Of a stretch of 39,691 nt of DNA, positions 1 to 9,700 are shown piece by piece. Every line of letters starts with the position of its first letter. Position 1 is the stretch's first letter. The position numbers and the translations under genes are program-made. Source of the stretch: Bacillota bacterium (GTDB lineage: Bacteria > Bacillota > Dethiobacteria > DTU022 > UBA8154); assembly GCA_012518675.1 (NCBI GenBank), contig JAAYRR010000095.1, positions 1-39,691 of the forward strand. The letters run 5' to 3'. A model generated the notes under the pieces. It did no database searches. It was not told the origin of the DNA and was given only the letters and a program-made list of their open reading frames with translations.

Positions 1-1502
1 ACTGTTCCGTTTTCAATCCACTTTTCGAATTTATAGCCGCTGTTAGGGGTTGCTGTTATGGTTACGTTATTCCCATATTCATAGATGCCGTAACCTGTTA
101 CAGCCCCGCCTTTTTTGGGGTTGGTCATGATCTGAACCAGGCAGGGGGGGGTAATTGGGGAAACAGGTTGTCCCTGCAGACAAATAACGGAGGGCCTTCC
201 ATAAAAAACATCCCCATCATCTGCAATAATATTTTTAATATGTTCAAGTGCTGATTCAAAGTCTAAGTCGAACACACTTAAAAATTGTTTTTTGTTATCT
301 GTGGTATCAGGTAAAAAAGAAACCTCAAAGACGGAGGCGTTCCCCCAGGCAAAAGCATAAACTTTATGTTCAAGACTGTCTGTAAGCATTTTCATTTCTG
401 CCACATGAATAAATTTGAATGCCTCATCATCTTTTTCCACCCCACTGTACGAACTCACAGTTATAAAATTATGATTTATAGGGCCGTTAGTTGTTTCTTC
501 AATAACAGATAAATCAAGTTCCCATGTTGTTGGGTTACATTTATATTCCCATATTCCTGCAGCAGGACACTTTTTGGCACCTGTAATAATACCAACTAAA
601 TTGGCATCGTTTAACATGCCAGTTGTTCTCCTGGCAACAGTCAACTCGGTAGCTGTTATATTTGTTCCCCCTAGCCTTACAACAACATCCCCATAGGGTG
701 CAAACTTGTCAGCCTGAATTTGTAATCCCTGAAGGAATATAGAACCACGGGCGTTCTGGCACTGAAGAGGATTATAGGACAGCTCCAGGGTTTCTGTATT
801 CGACCCCTTTATGTAATTTACTACAACGTCTGCCAATCCGCCGGAACCAAGAAAAATGGCCTCCGCGGTATTTACCCAGGTAAAATTTGACGGTAGCTTC
901 AGTGTTATAGATTGCCCGGTTGTGTTTCCCAACGCCCCAATACGGGTTTCATCGATTCGTATGGTAGCCAGGGTTGTAATATGTGAAAAATTTTCAACCT
1001 TTTCTATAGTGGCTACTGTTTTTCCCACGCCGGCATCAGCAAAAACATAGGTTCCTGCACTAATCGAACTGTCACGGGAATCCACGGTTACCTTTGCTTC
1101 ACCCTCTGCAGTTATTTTAGACAGTAGTGGAACCCTGATTTCCACATTGTTTTCACTAGTAATATCAGCTATAGTTATTTCAATGGTGTTCATGGTAAGG
1201 TATTTTACATCTACATTTGCACCAGTAGCATTGATTGCCCCTGCAGTAGTTATTTCCCTTTCAAGCCATTCGGCGTTTTCAAGGGTAAGTCTAAAACATT
1301 GATTGTTAGAAAAATCCCCTACACATTTTTCTTTAATTTGTAAACGGGGCACTGTTTCACAGTTATTAAATTCATGCCCAACGTTTATTTGTGGCACCCT
1401 GTCAATGAAATTCGCTGAGGCTGCAAAGGCAGGACCTGTAAATGAAAAAAATAAAAAAACCGCGCTGAGAATAAAGATAAATGTAATTGCAGGCTTTCGC
1501 AT
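1..1502 (-). CDS. Secreted protein with N-terminal signal peptide and InlB-B-repeat-like (bacterial repeat) segment; 3' end truncated by window edge
   Basis: Not in ORF track because it runs off the window. Reverse strand from ATG at 1502 reads MRKPAITFIFILSAVFLFFSFTGPAFAASANFIDRVPQINVGHEF... and at the window edge ...GGAVTGYGIYEYGNNVTITATPNSGYKFEKWIENGT, typical of InlB/Flg_new-type repeats. Frame checked at the start, middle (LVGIITGAKKCPAAGIWEYKC) and end. RBS-like AAGGAAAT before ATG. Confidence 0.75.
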   Translation of the reverse strand, partial: MRKPAITFIFILSAVFLFFSFTGPAFAASANFIDRVPQINVGHEFNNCETVPRLQIKEKCVGDFSNNQCFRLTLENAEWLEREITTAGAINATGANVDVKYLTMNTIEITIADITSENNVEIRVPLLSKITAEGEAKVTVDSRDSSISAGTYVFADAGVGKTVATIEKVENFSHITTLATIRIDETRIGALGNTTGQSITLKLPSNFTWVNTAEAIFLGSGGLADVVVNYIKGSNTETLELSYNPLQCQNARGSIFLQGLQIQADKFAPYGDVVVRLGGTNITATELTVARRTTGMLNDANLVGIITGAKKCPAAGIWEYKCNPTTWELDLSVIEETTNGPINHNFITVSSYSGVEKDDEAFKFIHVAEMKMLTDSLEHKVYAFAWGNASVFEVSFLPDTTDNKKQFLSVFDLDFESALEHIKNIIADDGDVFYGRPSVICLQGQPVSPITPPCLVQIMTNPKKGGAVTGYGIYEYGNNVTITATPNSGYKFEKWIENGT

Positions 1503-2000
1503 ATTTCCTTTTTCCCCCTTATAAAAAGGTTTTTTATCTTTTGTCAAAACCATCTTATTAAATTCTACGGTTGGCAAGTATTTTCCTTTTTTGCCCATGC
1601 AAGACAACAGGGGGAAGGATGCATTTGGCATTTTTAAGCTTGTTTAGCAGGCAATCCATGCTATATAGCGCTGTAGGAAGGTTTGGTTCTTGTTAATTGT
1701 TTTGCCACGATACTGTTTTAATAAACATTTGCCATCTAGAATGAAAGCCATATAAAATATATGGGTGCAGAAAAACATTTAGGCATTAAGTAAAAGGAAA
1801 AGGAATGGAAAAACAAATATATTTTAGCGTTTGAAAAACCAATGATGGTTTTAATATATCTTTTCCTTTATCTAAAATTTAGTAGGGAAAACAGTTCAAA
1901 GGGACTGGAAGGATTAAGGGGAAGGTTTGGGCACTGGCGGCACTTAACCATACCTTTATACATACCATGCGTAATTTGCTAATTATAAGGGGGCTTTTGT

Positions 2001-2912
2001 ATGGCAATTCCTGACTACCAAACAATTATGTTACCATTATTAAAGTATGTCAGCGACGGGAAGGAACATTCTATTCGGGAAATAATTGATGCATTGTCTG
2101 AAAGGTTTGGGTTAACAACTGAAGAAAAGAAAAGATTGTTACCCAGTGGTAGGCAGACGGTTTTTTATAATAGGGTTGGTTGGGCAAAAACCTACCTTAC
2201 CAAAGCTGGTTTGTTAAAGTCTAATAGGCGGTCTTATTGCGAAATTACACAACGAGGTATGGGGGTGTTGGCAAAAAAAATAACTGAAATGGATGCAGCA
2301 TATTTAGAAAGGTTCCCCGAGTTTCTAGAGTTCAAAAATATTGCCAAAAAAAAAGAAGCTAATATAAAATTTCTGGAACTAGACGAAAAGGTACAAAAAA
2401 CCCCTGAAGAAATAATAGAAGATGTTTACCAGGAATTGATACGTGATTTGGCGCAAAACCTAGTAGTTGAAATTATGAATTGTTCTCCCGACTACTTTGA
2501 ACAGCTAGTAGTTGATCTGCTTTTAAAAATGGGTTATGGGGGCTCCAGAAAGGATGCTGGAAAGGCAATAGGAAAAAGTGGTGATGAGGGGATAGACGGT
2601 ATTATAAAAGAGGACAGGCTTGGTCTTGATATAATTTATATACAAGCCAAAAGATGGAAAACCCCTGTAGGACGTCCAGAAATTCAAAAGTTTGCTGGTG
2701 CTTTACTTGGGCAACGTGCAAAAAAAGGTGTGCTAATAACTACCTCCACCTTTACCGAAGAAGCAAAACAATATGTGGATTCAATTGATAGCAAAATAGT
2801 TCTTGTCGATGGGGAACAATTAGGAAGGCTTATGATAGATCACAACATTGGTGTTTCTACGGACGTAACTTTTGAAATAAAAATAATAGATTCAGATTAT
2901 TTTGATGAATAG
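2001..2912 (+). CDS. mrr: Mrr-family type IV restriction endonuclease (N-terminal winged helix plus Mrr_cat domain)
   Basis: N-term MAIPDYQTIMLPLLKYVSDGKEHSIREIIDAL and catalytic-type GDEGIDGIIKEDRLGLDIIYIQAKRWK (D...QxK core). Confidence 0.9.
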   Translation: MAIPDYQTIMLPLLKYVSDGKEHSIREIIDALSERFGLTTEEKKRLLPSGRQTVFYNRVGWAKTYLTKAGLLKSNRRSYCEITQRGMGVLAKKITEMDAAYLERFPEFLEFKNIAKKKEANIKFLELDEKVQKTPEEIIEDVYQELIRDLAQNLVVEIMNCSPDYFEQLVVDLLLKMGYGGSRKDAGKAIGKSGDEGIDGIIKEDRLGLDIIYIQAKRWKTPVGRPEIQKFAGALLGQRAKKGVLITTSTFTEEAKQYVDSIDSKIVLVDGEQLGRLMIDHNIGVSTDVTFEIKIIDSDYFDE

Positions 2913-3136
2913 CTATTTGCTAAGCTGTGAATAAGGTGCCCCTTCATGGAATTTTATTGATGTAAAGTGTTTCCAAGAAAATAACTATTTGTGGGGGAGG
3001 TTACAAGGCCCCACCTTTTTTAAACAGATGTTCTGTTTGCAAATGACGCCCCAAATTGTAGGGGTTGCTGCAAGTTTAGTTTTTATCTAAGTTGCATTGC
3101 TTATTATTATTTAGTTATAAAAGGAATAGTAAAATT

Positions 3137-3550
3137 TCATTTACCGGTTACAGTTACAACAATACGGCGCTTTTGCCGCGGGCCGTCGAATTCACAGAAG
3201 AATATATTTTGCCAGGTGGAAAGGCCCAGGCTGCCATTGATGAGAGGGATGGTTTCACTGGGGCCGACCAGCCCCGACTTAAGGTGGGCATCGGCATTGC
3301 CGTCCTGTTGATCGTGTTCCCACCCGCCATAGGGGATCAACTTACGCAGCAAGGTGATCACATCATTTTGTACACTTTCGTCCCAGTTTTCCTGGATCAT
3401 GATTGCTGCTGTGGCCCCCTGGGCATAAACTGAAACCAGCCCGTTTTTAATGCCGCTCTGTTCCACTGCTGCCGTGACCTGTGTGGTAATATCATACAGG
3501 GCTTCCCGTGTGGTTGTTTCCAGTTCAAGGGTACTTTGCTTTAAATGCAT
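3137..3550 (-). CDS. YjbQ/UPF0047 family protein (secondary thiamine-phosphate synthase-like)
   Basis: NADAHLKSGLVGPSETIPLINGSLGLSTWQNIFFCEFDGPRQKRRIVVTVTG signature. Start placed at MHLKQSTLE (3550) because GGAAAG lies just upstream; the track start (3619) looks too long. Confidence 0.88.
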   Translation of the reverse strand: MHLKQSTLELETTTREALYDITTQVTAAVEQSGIKNGLVSVYAQGATAAIMIQENWDESVQNDVITLLRKLIPYGGWEHDQQDGNADAHLKSGLVGPSETIPLINGSLGLSTWQNIFFCEFDGPRQKRRIVVTVTGK

Positions 3551-3737
3551 GTAGTTATCTTTCCTTTCCCCGGGCATAAAATGCCATAAGGTTGATTTTT
3601 TTAGATTTATTTTTCCCAACAGGCCGGCTTTTTCTCTGATTTCAGACGGCCTTTAAGTGGGCCCCTACAGTTTAATGGAAAAATCCCAATAATTCAATGT
3701 TGGCCCCATAAGGGCTTTCAATTGTTTTGTTTTAAGG

Positions 3738-3743
3738 TATAAT
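3738..3743 (+). promoter_or_regulatory. Putative -10 box upstream of the HesB-like selenoprotein gene
   Basis: TATAAT at 3738-3743, about 40 nt before the start codon; weak -35 (TTTCAA). Confidence 0.4.
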
Positions 3744-3785
3744 GAAAATGTTACCCAAAAAATAAAAAAGAAAGGGTTGGTATTG

Positions 3786-4106
3786 GTGTTGCAAGTCACG
3801 CCGGCAGCGATCGATCAGTTTAAAGCTGTCTTGAGCCAGGTGGATAAGGAGGAAATATATATCCGTATTTTTGTGAACGGGATGGGCTGAAACGGCCCCA
3901 GTTTGGGTTTGACTCTGGAAGAGTCATTTCAAGAAGGCCAGGATGAACAGCGAGAAATTGATGGGGTGGCTTTTGTTTATGAGGAAAAAATAGCCCCCTT
4001 TGTAAACGATAAAAAGATTGATTTTATTACGGGACCGCGGAGCGGTTTTCAGATTAAAGGCATGGGGCCGGATTCCTGTTGTGATTCCTGCACTTCCTCC
4101 TGTTAG
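3786..4106 (+). CDS. HesB/IscA-like selenoprotein (in-frame TGA at 3888-3890 read as Sec)
   Basis: GTG(3786) TTG CAA GTC ... translates to MLQVTPAAIDQFKAVLSQVDKEEIYIRIFVNGMG-U-NGPSLGLTLEESFQEGQDEQREIDGVAFVYEEKIAPFVNDKKIDFITGPRSGFQIKGMGPDSCCDSCTSSC*. The ORF track shows only the part after the TGA (3903-4106). TTG at 3783 or 3777 is an alternative start. Confidence 0.85.
3910..3926 (+). promoter_or_regulatory. Candidate bacterial SECIS hairpin
   Basis: TGACTCT-GGA-AGAGTCA: perfect 7-bp stem with GGA apical loop, 19 nt after the TGA at 3888-3890. Confidence 0.75.
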
Positions 4107-4184
4107 GCAGCTGCAGGCGTTAAGGGATTATTAAAAGAAAATAACTGCAGTGTTTAGCCTTTAAAAAGGATTTGAAAGAACAAG

Positions 4185-5195
4185 GTGGCACCCTTTGTGA
4201 ATGTGGATCTAAAACCGTATGCTACAAAGATATTTAAAATAAATATCAAGAAGTTTATTATTTTACAGATAACTGTTTTCCTGTTACTGTTTACATTGCT
4301 TTTCCCCGGGGCAGATCCCGGGGCTGAAGCGGTGAATACCCCGCCGTCTGTGCATTACAACGGGGCAGTTTTGCAGTTTGATGTTTCCCCGCTGTTTTTT
4401 CAGGAAACGCCTTTGTTTCCCCTGCGGGGAATTTTAGAAAACCGGGGGTTTATCCTGAATTGGGAACCCGCTGCCCAAAGGGTGGTGCTTGTCGGCCCCG
4501 GCCGGGTTGGGTATCTCTATCTTGGCAATCCCCTCTATTCTGTAAACGGTGTGGTTTACCGGACGGTTCAGCCGCCGGAAATTGTGCAGGGAAGAGTCAT
4601 GGTGGCTATGGATTTTTTGCAGCAGTGTATTGACTGGGAAGAATTTATCTGGGACGAAAAAGGAGCTGCCCTTCATCTGGGGGGCAGCCCCGGTAATGCT
4701 GAAAATGGAGGGCAGGCATCCCCGCCGCTGCCGGGCAGGGTTGAAATTGAAGCATTTGATATGAAATTCATAGCAGTGCTGTTGCCTACTGGCAAAGAGG
4801 TGACCGTCGGGGAACATTTTAAGATTGTTATTGCTGCCCCCTTTGTTGAAGGGATCTATGCCTATGCCGTTCGTTTGAAATATGATCCCGAACAGATTGC
4901 CGTGCAAAGGCTGGAAAACCCCGCCTTTAATTCCCGGCAGGATTTTTCCTGGAATAAAATTGATGCTGCAGCAGGGGTAGCCGAGTACTTGCAGACAACC
5001 TTGGGATATCAGGAAAAAATACCGCCGCGTGATCCGCTTGTTATTTTAGAGGCCCGGGCTCTGCGGGCCGGGGTACTGTCTTTGCCGGGTGAGGCGCTGC
5101 AGGTAAATCTGCTGGATAACACTGCAACACCCATGCCTGCCGGCCTGGAGGAAAAAACCCTGTACATCACCGCTTTTTCCCAGGCCGGAAGTTGA
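4185..5195 (+). CDS. Secreted protein with copper-amine-oxidase-N-like domain followed by a cohesin-like domain
   Basis: Hydrophobic leader FIILQITVFLLLFTLLFPG; FPLRGILENRGFILNWEPAAQRVVLV...YSVNGVVYRTVQPPEIVQGRVMVAMDFL matches the CuAO_N1 pattern; later FKIVIAAPFVEGIYAYAVRLKYDPEQIAVQ resembles cohesin/dockerin-binding folds. Confidence 0.75.
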   Translation: MAPFVNVDLKPYATKIFKINIKKFIILQITVFLLLFTLLFPGADPGAEAVNTPPSVHYNGAVLQFDVSPLFFQETPLFPLRGILENRGFILNWEPAAQRVVLVGPGRVGYLYLGNPLYSVNGVVYRTVQPPEIVQGRVMVAMDFLQQCIDWEEFIWDEKGAALHLGGSPGNAENGGQASPPLPGRVEIEAFDMKFIAVLLPTGKEVTVGEHFKIVIAAPFVEGIYAYAVRLKYDPEQIAVQRLENPAFNSRQDFSWNKIDAAAGVAEYLQTTLGYQEKIPPRDPLVILEARALRAGVLSLPGEALQVNLLDNTATPMPAGLEEKTLYITAFSQAGS

Positions 5196-5317
5196 TGCAC
5201 CCTTACCGGTGCCGGCAGTAAAAACGTTAACATCTGTGTAGGTTTCAGCCTGAGATGCAGAAATTGTTACAAACAATTTTAAGCCTGTTTGCTTCTGCCT
5301 GTTCCGGGAAAATTTAC

Positions 5318-5346
5318 TTGACAGGGGTTGGGGGATGTTTTATAGT
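5318..5346 (+). promoter_or_regulatory. Sigma-A type promoter of the RND efflux operon
   Basis: TTGACA (5318-5323), 17-bp spacer, TATAGT (5341-5346). Confidence 0.8.
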
Positions 5347-5360
5347 ACAGTTGATTTGGA

Positions 5361-5380
5361 TTGACCGGCTGGTCGGTCGA
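5361..5380 (+). promoter_or_regulatory. Candidate TetR-family operator
   Basis: TTGACCGGCTGGTCGGTCGA: near-palindrome GACCG-N6-CGGTC starting 14 nt after the -10 box, in an operon that ends with a TetR gene. Confidence 0.6.
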
Positions 5381-5399
5381 CTTAAGAGGGGGGAAAGGT

Positions 5400-6797
5400 G
5401 TGCAGGCGGATAAAGGGAAAAGGGGTTTCTACATAACGAAGCGGCGCTGCTCTGTTGCCGCAATTTTTTTTATTTTGGCATCTTTTACATTTTTGCTGAC
5501 GGGGGGTGGCTGTGGGCGGGCTACCGGTTCAGGGGAGCAACAACAGCCGGCAGTTGTTGAATTAACAGCATTGGAACACAGGGATCTGCACGCATCTGTG
5601 ACGGTAAGCGGCCAGGTCAGCGCTCATGCAGAAGTAAAAGTGCTGGCAGAGCTGCCGGGCAGGATAGAAGAAGTGTATGTTTGCCTGGGGGATAAGGTGG
5701 AAAAAGGGGGGCTGCTGGTACGGCTGGACAGCCGCGATCAGGAAGTGCAGCTGCAGCAGGCAGAAGCAGCCTTGGCTGCGGCCGGGGCCCAGCAGGCCGA
5801 GGCCCGGGCCGGGGCTCGCTCGCAAGATCTGGCGCAGGCCCGGGCCGGGCTGATGCAGGCGGAAAGCGCCTTTACCGTGGCTTCTGCAGAACTGGAACGT
5901 ATGGAGGCCCTGTACGGGGAGGGGGTTGTCTCGCTTCAGCAGTTGGAACAGGTACAGATGCAGTACACTGCAGCTAAGGCCGGGCTGGAGACGGCCCAGG
6001 CTATGTTGGAAAAGCTGGAAGCCGGGCCAACGGAACATACCTTGCAGGTTTTGGCAGCGCAGGTCAGCCAGGCGCAGGCCGGGGTGGCGGCAGCCAAGCG
6101 GCAATATGAAAAAATGTTCCTGCGGGCGCCGATCAGCGGCAAGGTTGCTGCGGTGATGGCTCACGCCGGGGAGATGGCGGGGCCAGGTTCGCCGGCAGTT
6201 ATTTTGGTCAATGACGACCCCGTTTACATAGATGTTTTGGTGGATGAAGAACAGATTGGGTACCTTTCCCCGGGGCAGGAGGTCTCTGTAGCGGTCCCGG
6301 TGCTGGCGGAAAGGGAAACGCTGGAAAATAGCGGGGCAGACCCAACAGAGCCGGGGGGAACAGGGCACGGGAAGGGCGGTGAATTTCGGGAACCGGGCGG
6401 CCTGCAGGGGTCTATCGCTGAAATGAGCCCGGCAGCTCTTGCCGGCAGCCGTTCTTTCCAGGTGCGGGTCAAGGTGCCCAATCCGCAGGGCCTCTTAAAG
6501 CACGGCATGTTCGCCCGTGTAACCCTGCAAACCCGTTTTTTGCAGGATGTACCTGTAGTGCCGGCCACGGCTGTGCAGCAGCGGGACGGCAGGGATTACA
6601 TTTTCTTTTGCGATGAGGGTGTCGCCCGTGCCGTAGAGGTTAAAACAGGGGTCCAGCAGGGGGATATGATCCAGGTGGAGGGCGAACTGCGCCCCCTGCC
6701 GGTTATCGCCCGGGCCCCACGCAGCTTAAATGATGGGGACGCCGTCCAAAAAACGGGTGACGTGCAGCAGAATAAAGAAGCAGGTGAAGGCCGGTGA
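5400..6797 (+). CDS. RND/HlyD-family efflux periplasmic adaptor subunit, lipoprotein
   Basis: ORF 5361-6797; GTG at 5400 follows AAGAGGGGGGAAAG. Lipobox-like LLTGGGC, lipoyl/HlyD motifs (VSGQVSAHAEVKVLAELPGRIEEVYVCLGDKVEKGGLLVRLD), coiled coil, barrel domain. Confidence 0.92.
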   Translation: MQADKGKRGFYITKRRCSVAAIFFILASFTFLLTGGGCGRATGSGEQQQPAVVELTALEHRDLHASVTVSGQVSAHAEVKVLAELPGRIEEVYVCLGDKVEKGGLLVRLDSRDQEVQLQQAEAALAAAGAQQAEARAGARSQDLAQARAGLMQAESAFTVASAELERMEALYGEGVVSLQQLEQVQMQYTAAKAGLETAQAMLEKLEAGPTEHTLQVLAAQVSQAQAGVAAAKRQYEKMFLRAPISGKVAAVMAHAGEMAGPGSPAVILVNDDPVYIDVLVDEEQIGYLSPGQEVSVAVPVLAERETLENSGADPTEPGGTGHGKGGEFREPGGLQGSIAEMSPAALAGSRSFQVRVKVPNPQGLLKHGMFARVTLQTRFLQDVPVVPATAVQQRDGRDYIFFCDEGVARAVEVKTGVQQGDMIQVEGELRPLPVIARAPRSLNDGDAVQKTGDVQQNKEAGEGR

Positions 6798-9700
6798 AAC
6801 TGAGCAAACTGGCGATCAACCGGCCTGTAACGGTTTTGATGGGCACCTTGCTGGTTCTTCTTTTGGGAGCGGTTTCCTTTACCAGGCTGCCGGTGGATCT
6901 ATTTCCGGAACTGTCCCTGCCGGTGGCGGTGATCTGGACGGAATACCCGGGGGCCGGGCCGGAAGAAGTGGAAAATATGGTTACCCGCCCGGTTGAAGAA
7001 GCGGTCAGCACGTTGGGTAACCTGAAGGAGCTGTCCTCGCAGTCAACAGCGGGCAGTTCAGTGGTAATTGCCAATTTTAACTGGTCAACAGATATGGATT
7101 TTGCCGCCCTGGATATGCGGGAAAGCATCGATCTTATCCGGGGCTACCTTCCTGATGAAGCAGAACGCCCGCTAATTATCCGCCTTGACCCTGCGCTGAT
7201 GCCCATTTTGCATTTGGGCGTCAGCGGCGATCTGGACCAGGCCGGCCTAACCACTTTGGCCCATGATGTGCTGAAAAACCGGCTGGAACGGATTGAAGGT
7301 GTGGCTGTGGCCGAGGTTGACGGAGGGCTGGTTTCTGAAGTTGAAGTTGCGGTAGACCTGCAGCGCCTAAGCCAAGCGGGGGTTTCCCTGCAGCAGTTGC
7401 AACAGGCCCTGGCTATGGAAAACCTGAACTTTTCCGGCGGGCAGTTTCATGCAGGGGGGCGTGAGTACCAGGTCAGGACGATGGGGCAGTATCGCTCCCT
7501 GGAGGAAATGGGGGGCATTGTGGTCGGTCAGGATGCCGGCGGGCCGGTTTACCTGCGGGATGTGGCTACACTGGGCCTGCAGTATAAAGAAGAACAGGTT
7601 ATTACCCGCATGAACGGTGAACCGGTGGTTTCGCTAAGCATCCGCAAGCAGTCTGATGCCAATACGCTGCGGGTGGCTACCGCTGTCCGCCATGAAATTA
7701 AAAAGATGGCTCAAGAACTGCCCGGGGAACTTGACTTCAGTGTGGCCATCGATCAAAGCAGTTACATCAGCCGGGCGGTGGACAATGTGATTAGCACCGT
7801 ATTGGTGGGGGCTGCGCTTGCTATCCTTGTTCTCTACCTGTTTATGGGCAGCCTGACGGCAACGCTGATTATCAGCGCCGCTATTCCCATTTCGGTGATT
7901 GCCGCCTTTTCCTTTATGTATTTTTATGGGATGACCCTGAACATTGTTACCTTAGGGGGGATGGCGTTGGGTGTGGGGATGATGGTGGACAATGCCATTG
8001 TCATCCTGGAAAATATTTACCGCTACCGCAATTTAGGCGAAAAACCTGCCGCAGCAGCCCTGTTGGGCAGCGGTGAAATGGCCGGGGCGATTACAGCGGC
8101 TACCTTGACAACCGTGGTGGTTTTTATCCCGGTGCTGTTTGTTGAAGGCCTGGCAGGAATAGTATTCAGGCCCCTGGCCTGGACGGTGGGCTTTGCCTTG
8201 CTGGCCTCTTTGTTTATGGCGCTGACTGTTGTGCCGCTGCTGTGTTCGCGCTCACAGCTGCTGCAGCCTGCAGAACAGCCGGAACAGCGAAGGTTTACGG
8301 CAGTTCCCCTGCGGGCCATGCAAAGTTTCATGCAGAAGTTAAATTCTTATTATGCAGGGCTCCTGGCTTGGGCCCTAGGTAGGAGAGGGCTGGTGGTGGG
8401 CAGTGTCTTGGGGCTACTTGTCTTGTCACTGGCCCTGGTACCCCTGATCGGCTCTGAATTTCTGCCAGAAGAAGATAGCGGCACGCTTTTTGTCAACTTG
8501 CAGTTACCAATAGGTTCCTGCCTGGAGGAAACAGACTCAGTAGCCCAGGATATCGAAGAACGTCTGCAAGCAGCTTACCCTGAAATTGAAACTGTTTTTT
8601 CCTATACCGGCACGGGCGGTACACTTTTTGAAACCGCCACGCCGGAAGATGCACAGATTTGGGTAATGCTCGTGCCCCGGGAAAAAAGGAAACTTTCTAC
8701 CCGGGAAGTGGCAGAAAAACTGCGGAGTGATCTTGCCCTGATCCCGGGGGTGGATATTGCGGTTAGCACCCAGGATATCACCATGGGGATGACCTCCCAG
8801 GGCGGGGCTATCAACATCGCTGTAAAGGGCGATGACTTGGAGCTGTTGCAGGGGCTGGCCACAGAAGTGGCGCAGGTTGTGGAAAGTGTGGAGGGCACCA
8901 AGGAGGTAGATACTTCCTTATCCGGTGGGCGTCCGGAAGTTCAGGTACGCCTGGAGCGTGAACAGGCTGCTGCCTGGGGTGTTTCCACCGCCCAGGTTGC
9001 CCAACTGGTGCGCACTGCTTTGGAAGGCCAGGTAGTGACCCGCTACCGTGTCGGGGGCAAGGAGTACGACGTGCGCCTTAAAGGCGGGGAGGAGTTGGCG
9101 GTTGAGAACCCCGCTGCGCTTAAAAATCTGCCGCTGTTGACACCGGCGGGCCCTGTACACTTGGGGCAGGTGGCTGCGGTGACGACCGGCACCGGGCCGC
9201 GCAGCATTTCCCGCGATGGCCAGGTGCGCACAGCTTACGTAACGGGGGATATCTTTGGCCGGGACTTGGGCAGTGTAATGCAGGACGTGCAGAAAAAACT
9301 GGATGCTTTGGAGCTGCCGGCCGGCTATACCATTGACTATGCCGGGGAAGTCATCAACATTGAAGAATCGTTTTCCAGCCTGGGTTTTGCACTGCTTTTG
9401 GCTATTCCCCTGATCTATATGATTATGGCGGCCCAATTTGAATCCCTTCTTTTCCCCCTGATTATTATGTTTTCACTGCCCCAGGCATTTACCGGGGTGG
9501 TCCTGTCTTTGGTGTTGACGGGCAAAGCCCTGAGTGTGCCGGCCCTTATCGGGGTTATTCTGCTCAGCGGTATTGTGGTTAACAACGGCATTGTCCTGGT
9601 AGACTACATTAATATCCTGCGGCGGGAAAAAGGGCATAGCCGCGAAGAGGCAATACGCTTGGCCGGCCCGGTGCGCCTGCGCCCCATTTTGATGACAACC

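Noticed and set aside
1835-1852. Hairpin AAAACCA-atga-TGGTTTT upstream of mrr
   Set aside because: Short AT-rich stem in AT-rich intergenic sequence; plausible by chance and no function can be assigned.
4434-4907. 157-aa minus-strand ORF
   Set aside because: Antisense to the CuAO-N/cohesin-like protein.
5562-6368. 268-aa minus-strand ORF
   Set aside because: Antisense to the clearly coding RND adaptor; composition (Pro/His/Leu/Arg-rich) is typical of spurious antisense frames.
8918-9436. 172-aa minus-strand ORF
   Set aside because: Antisense to the RND permease with no recognisable domain.
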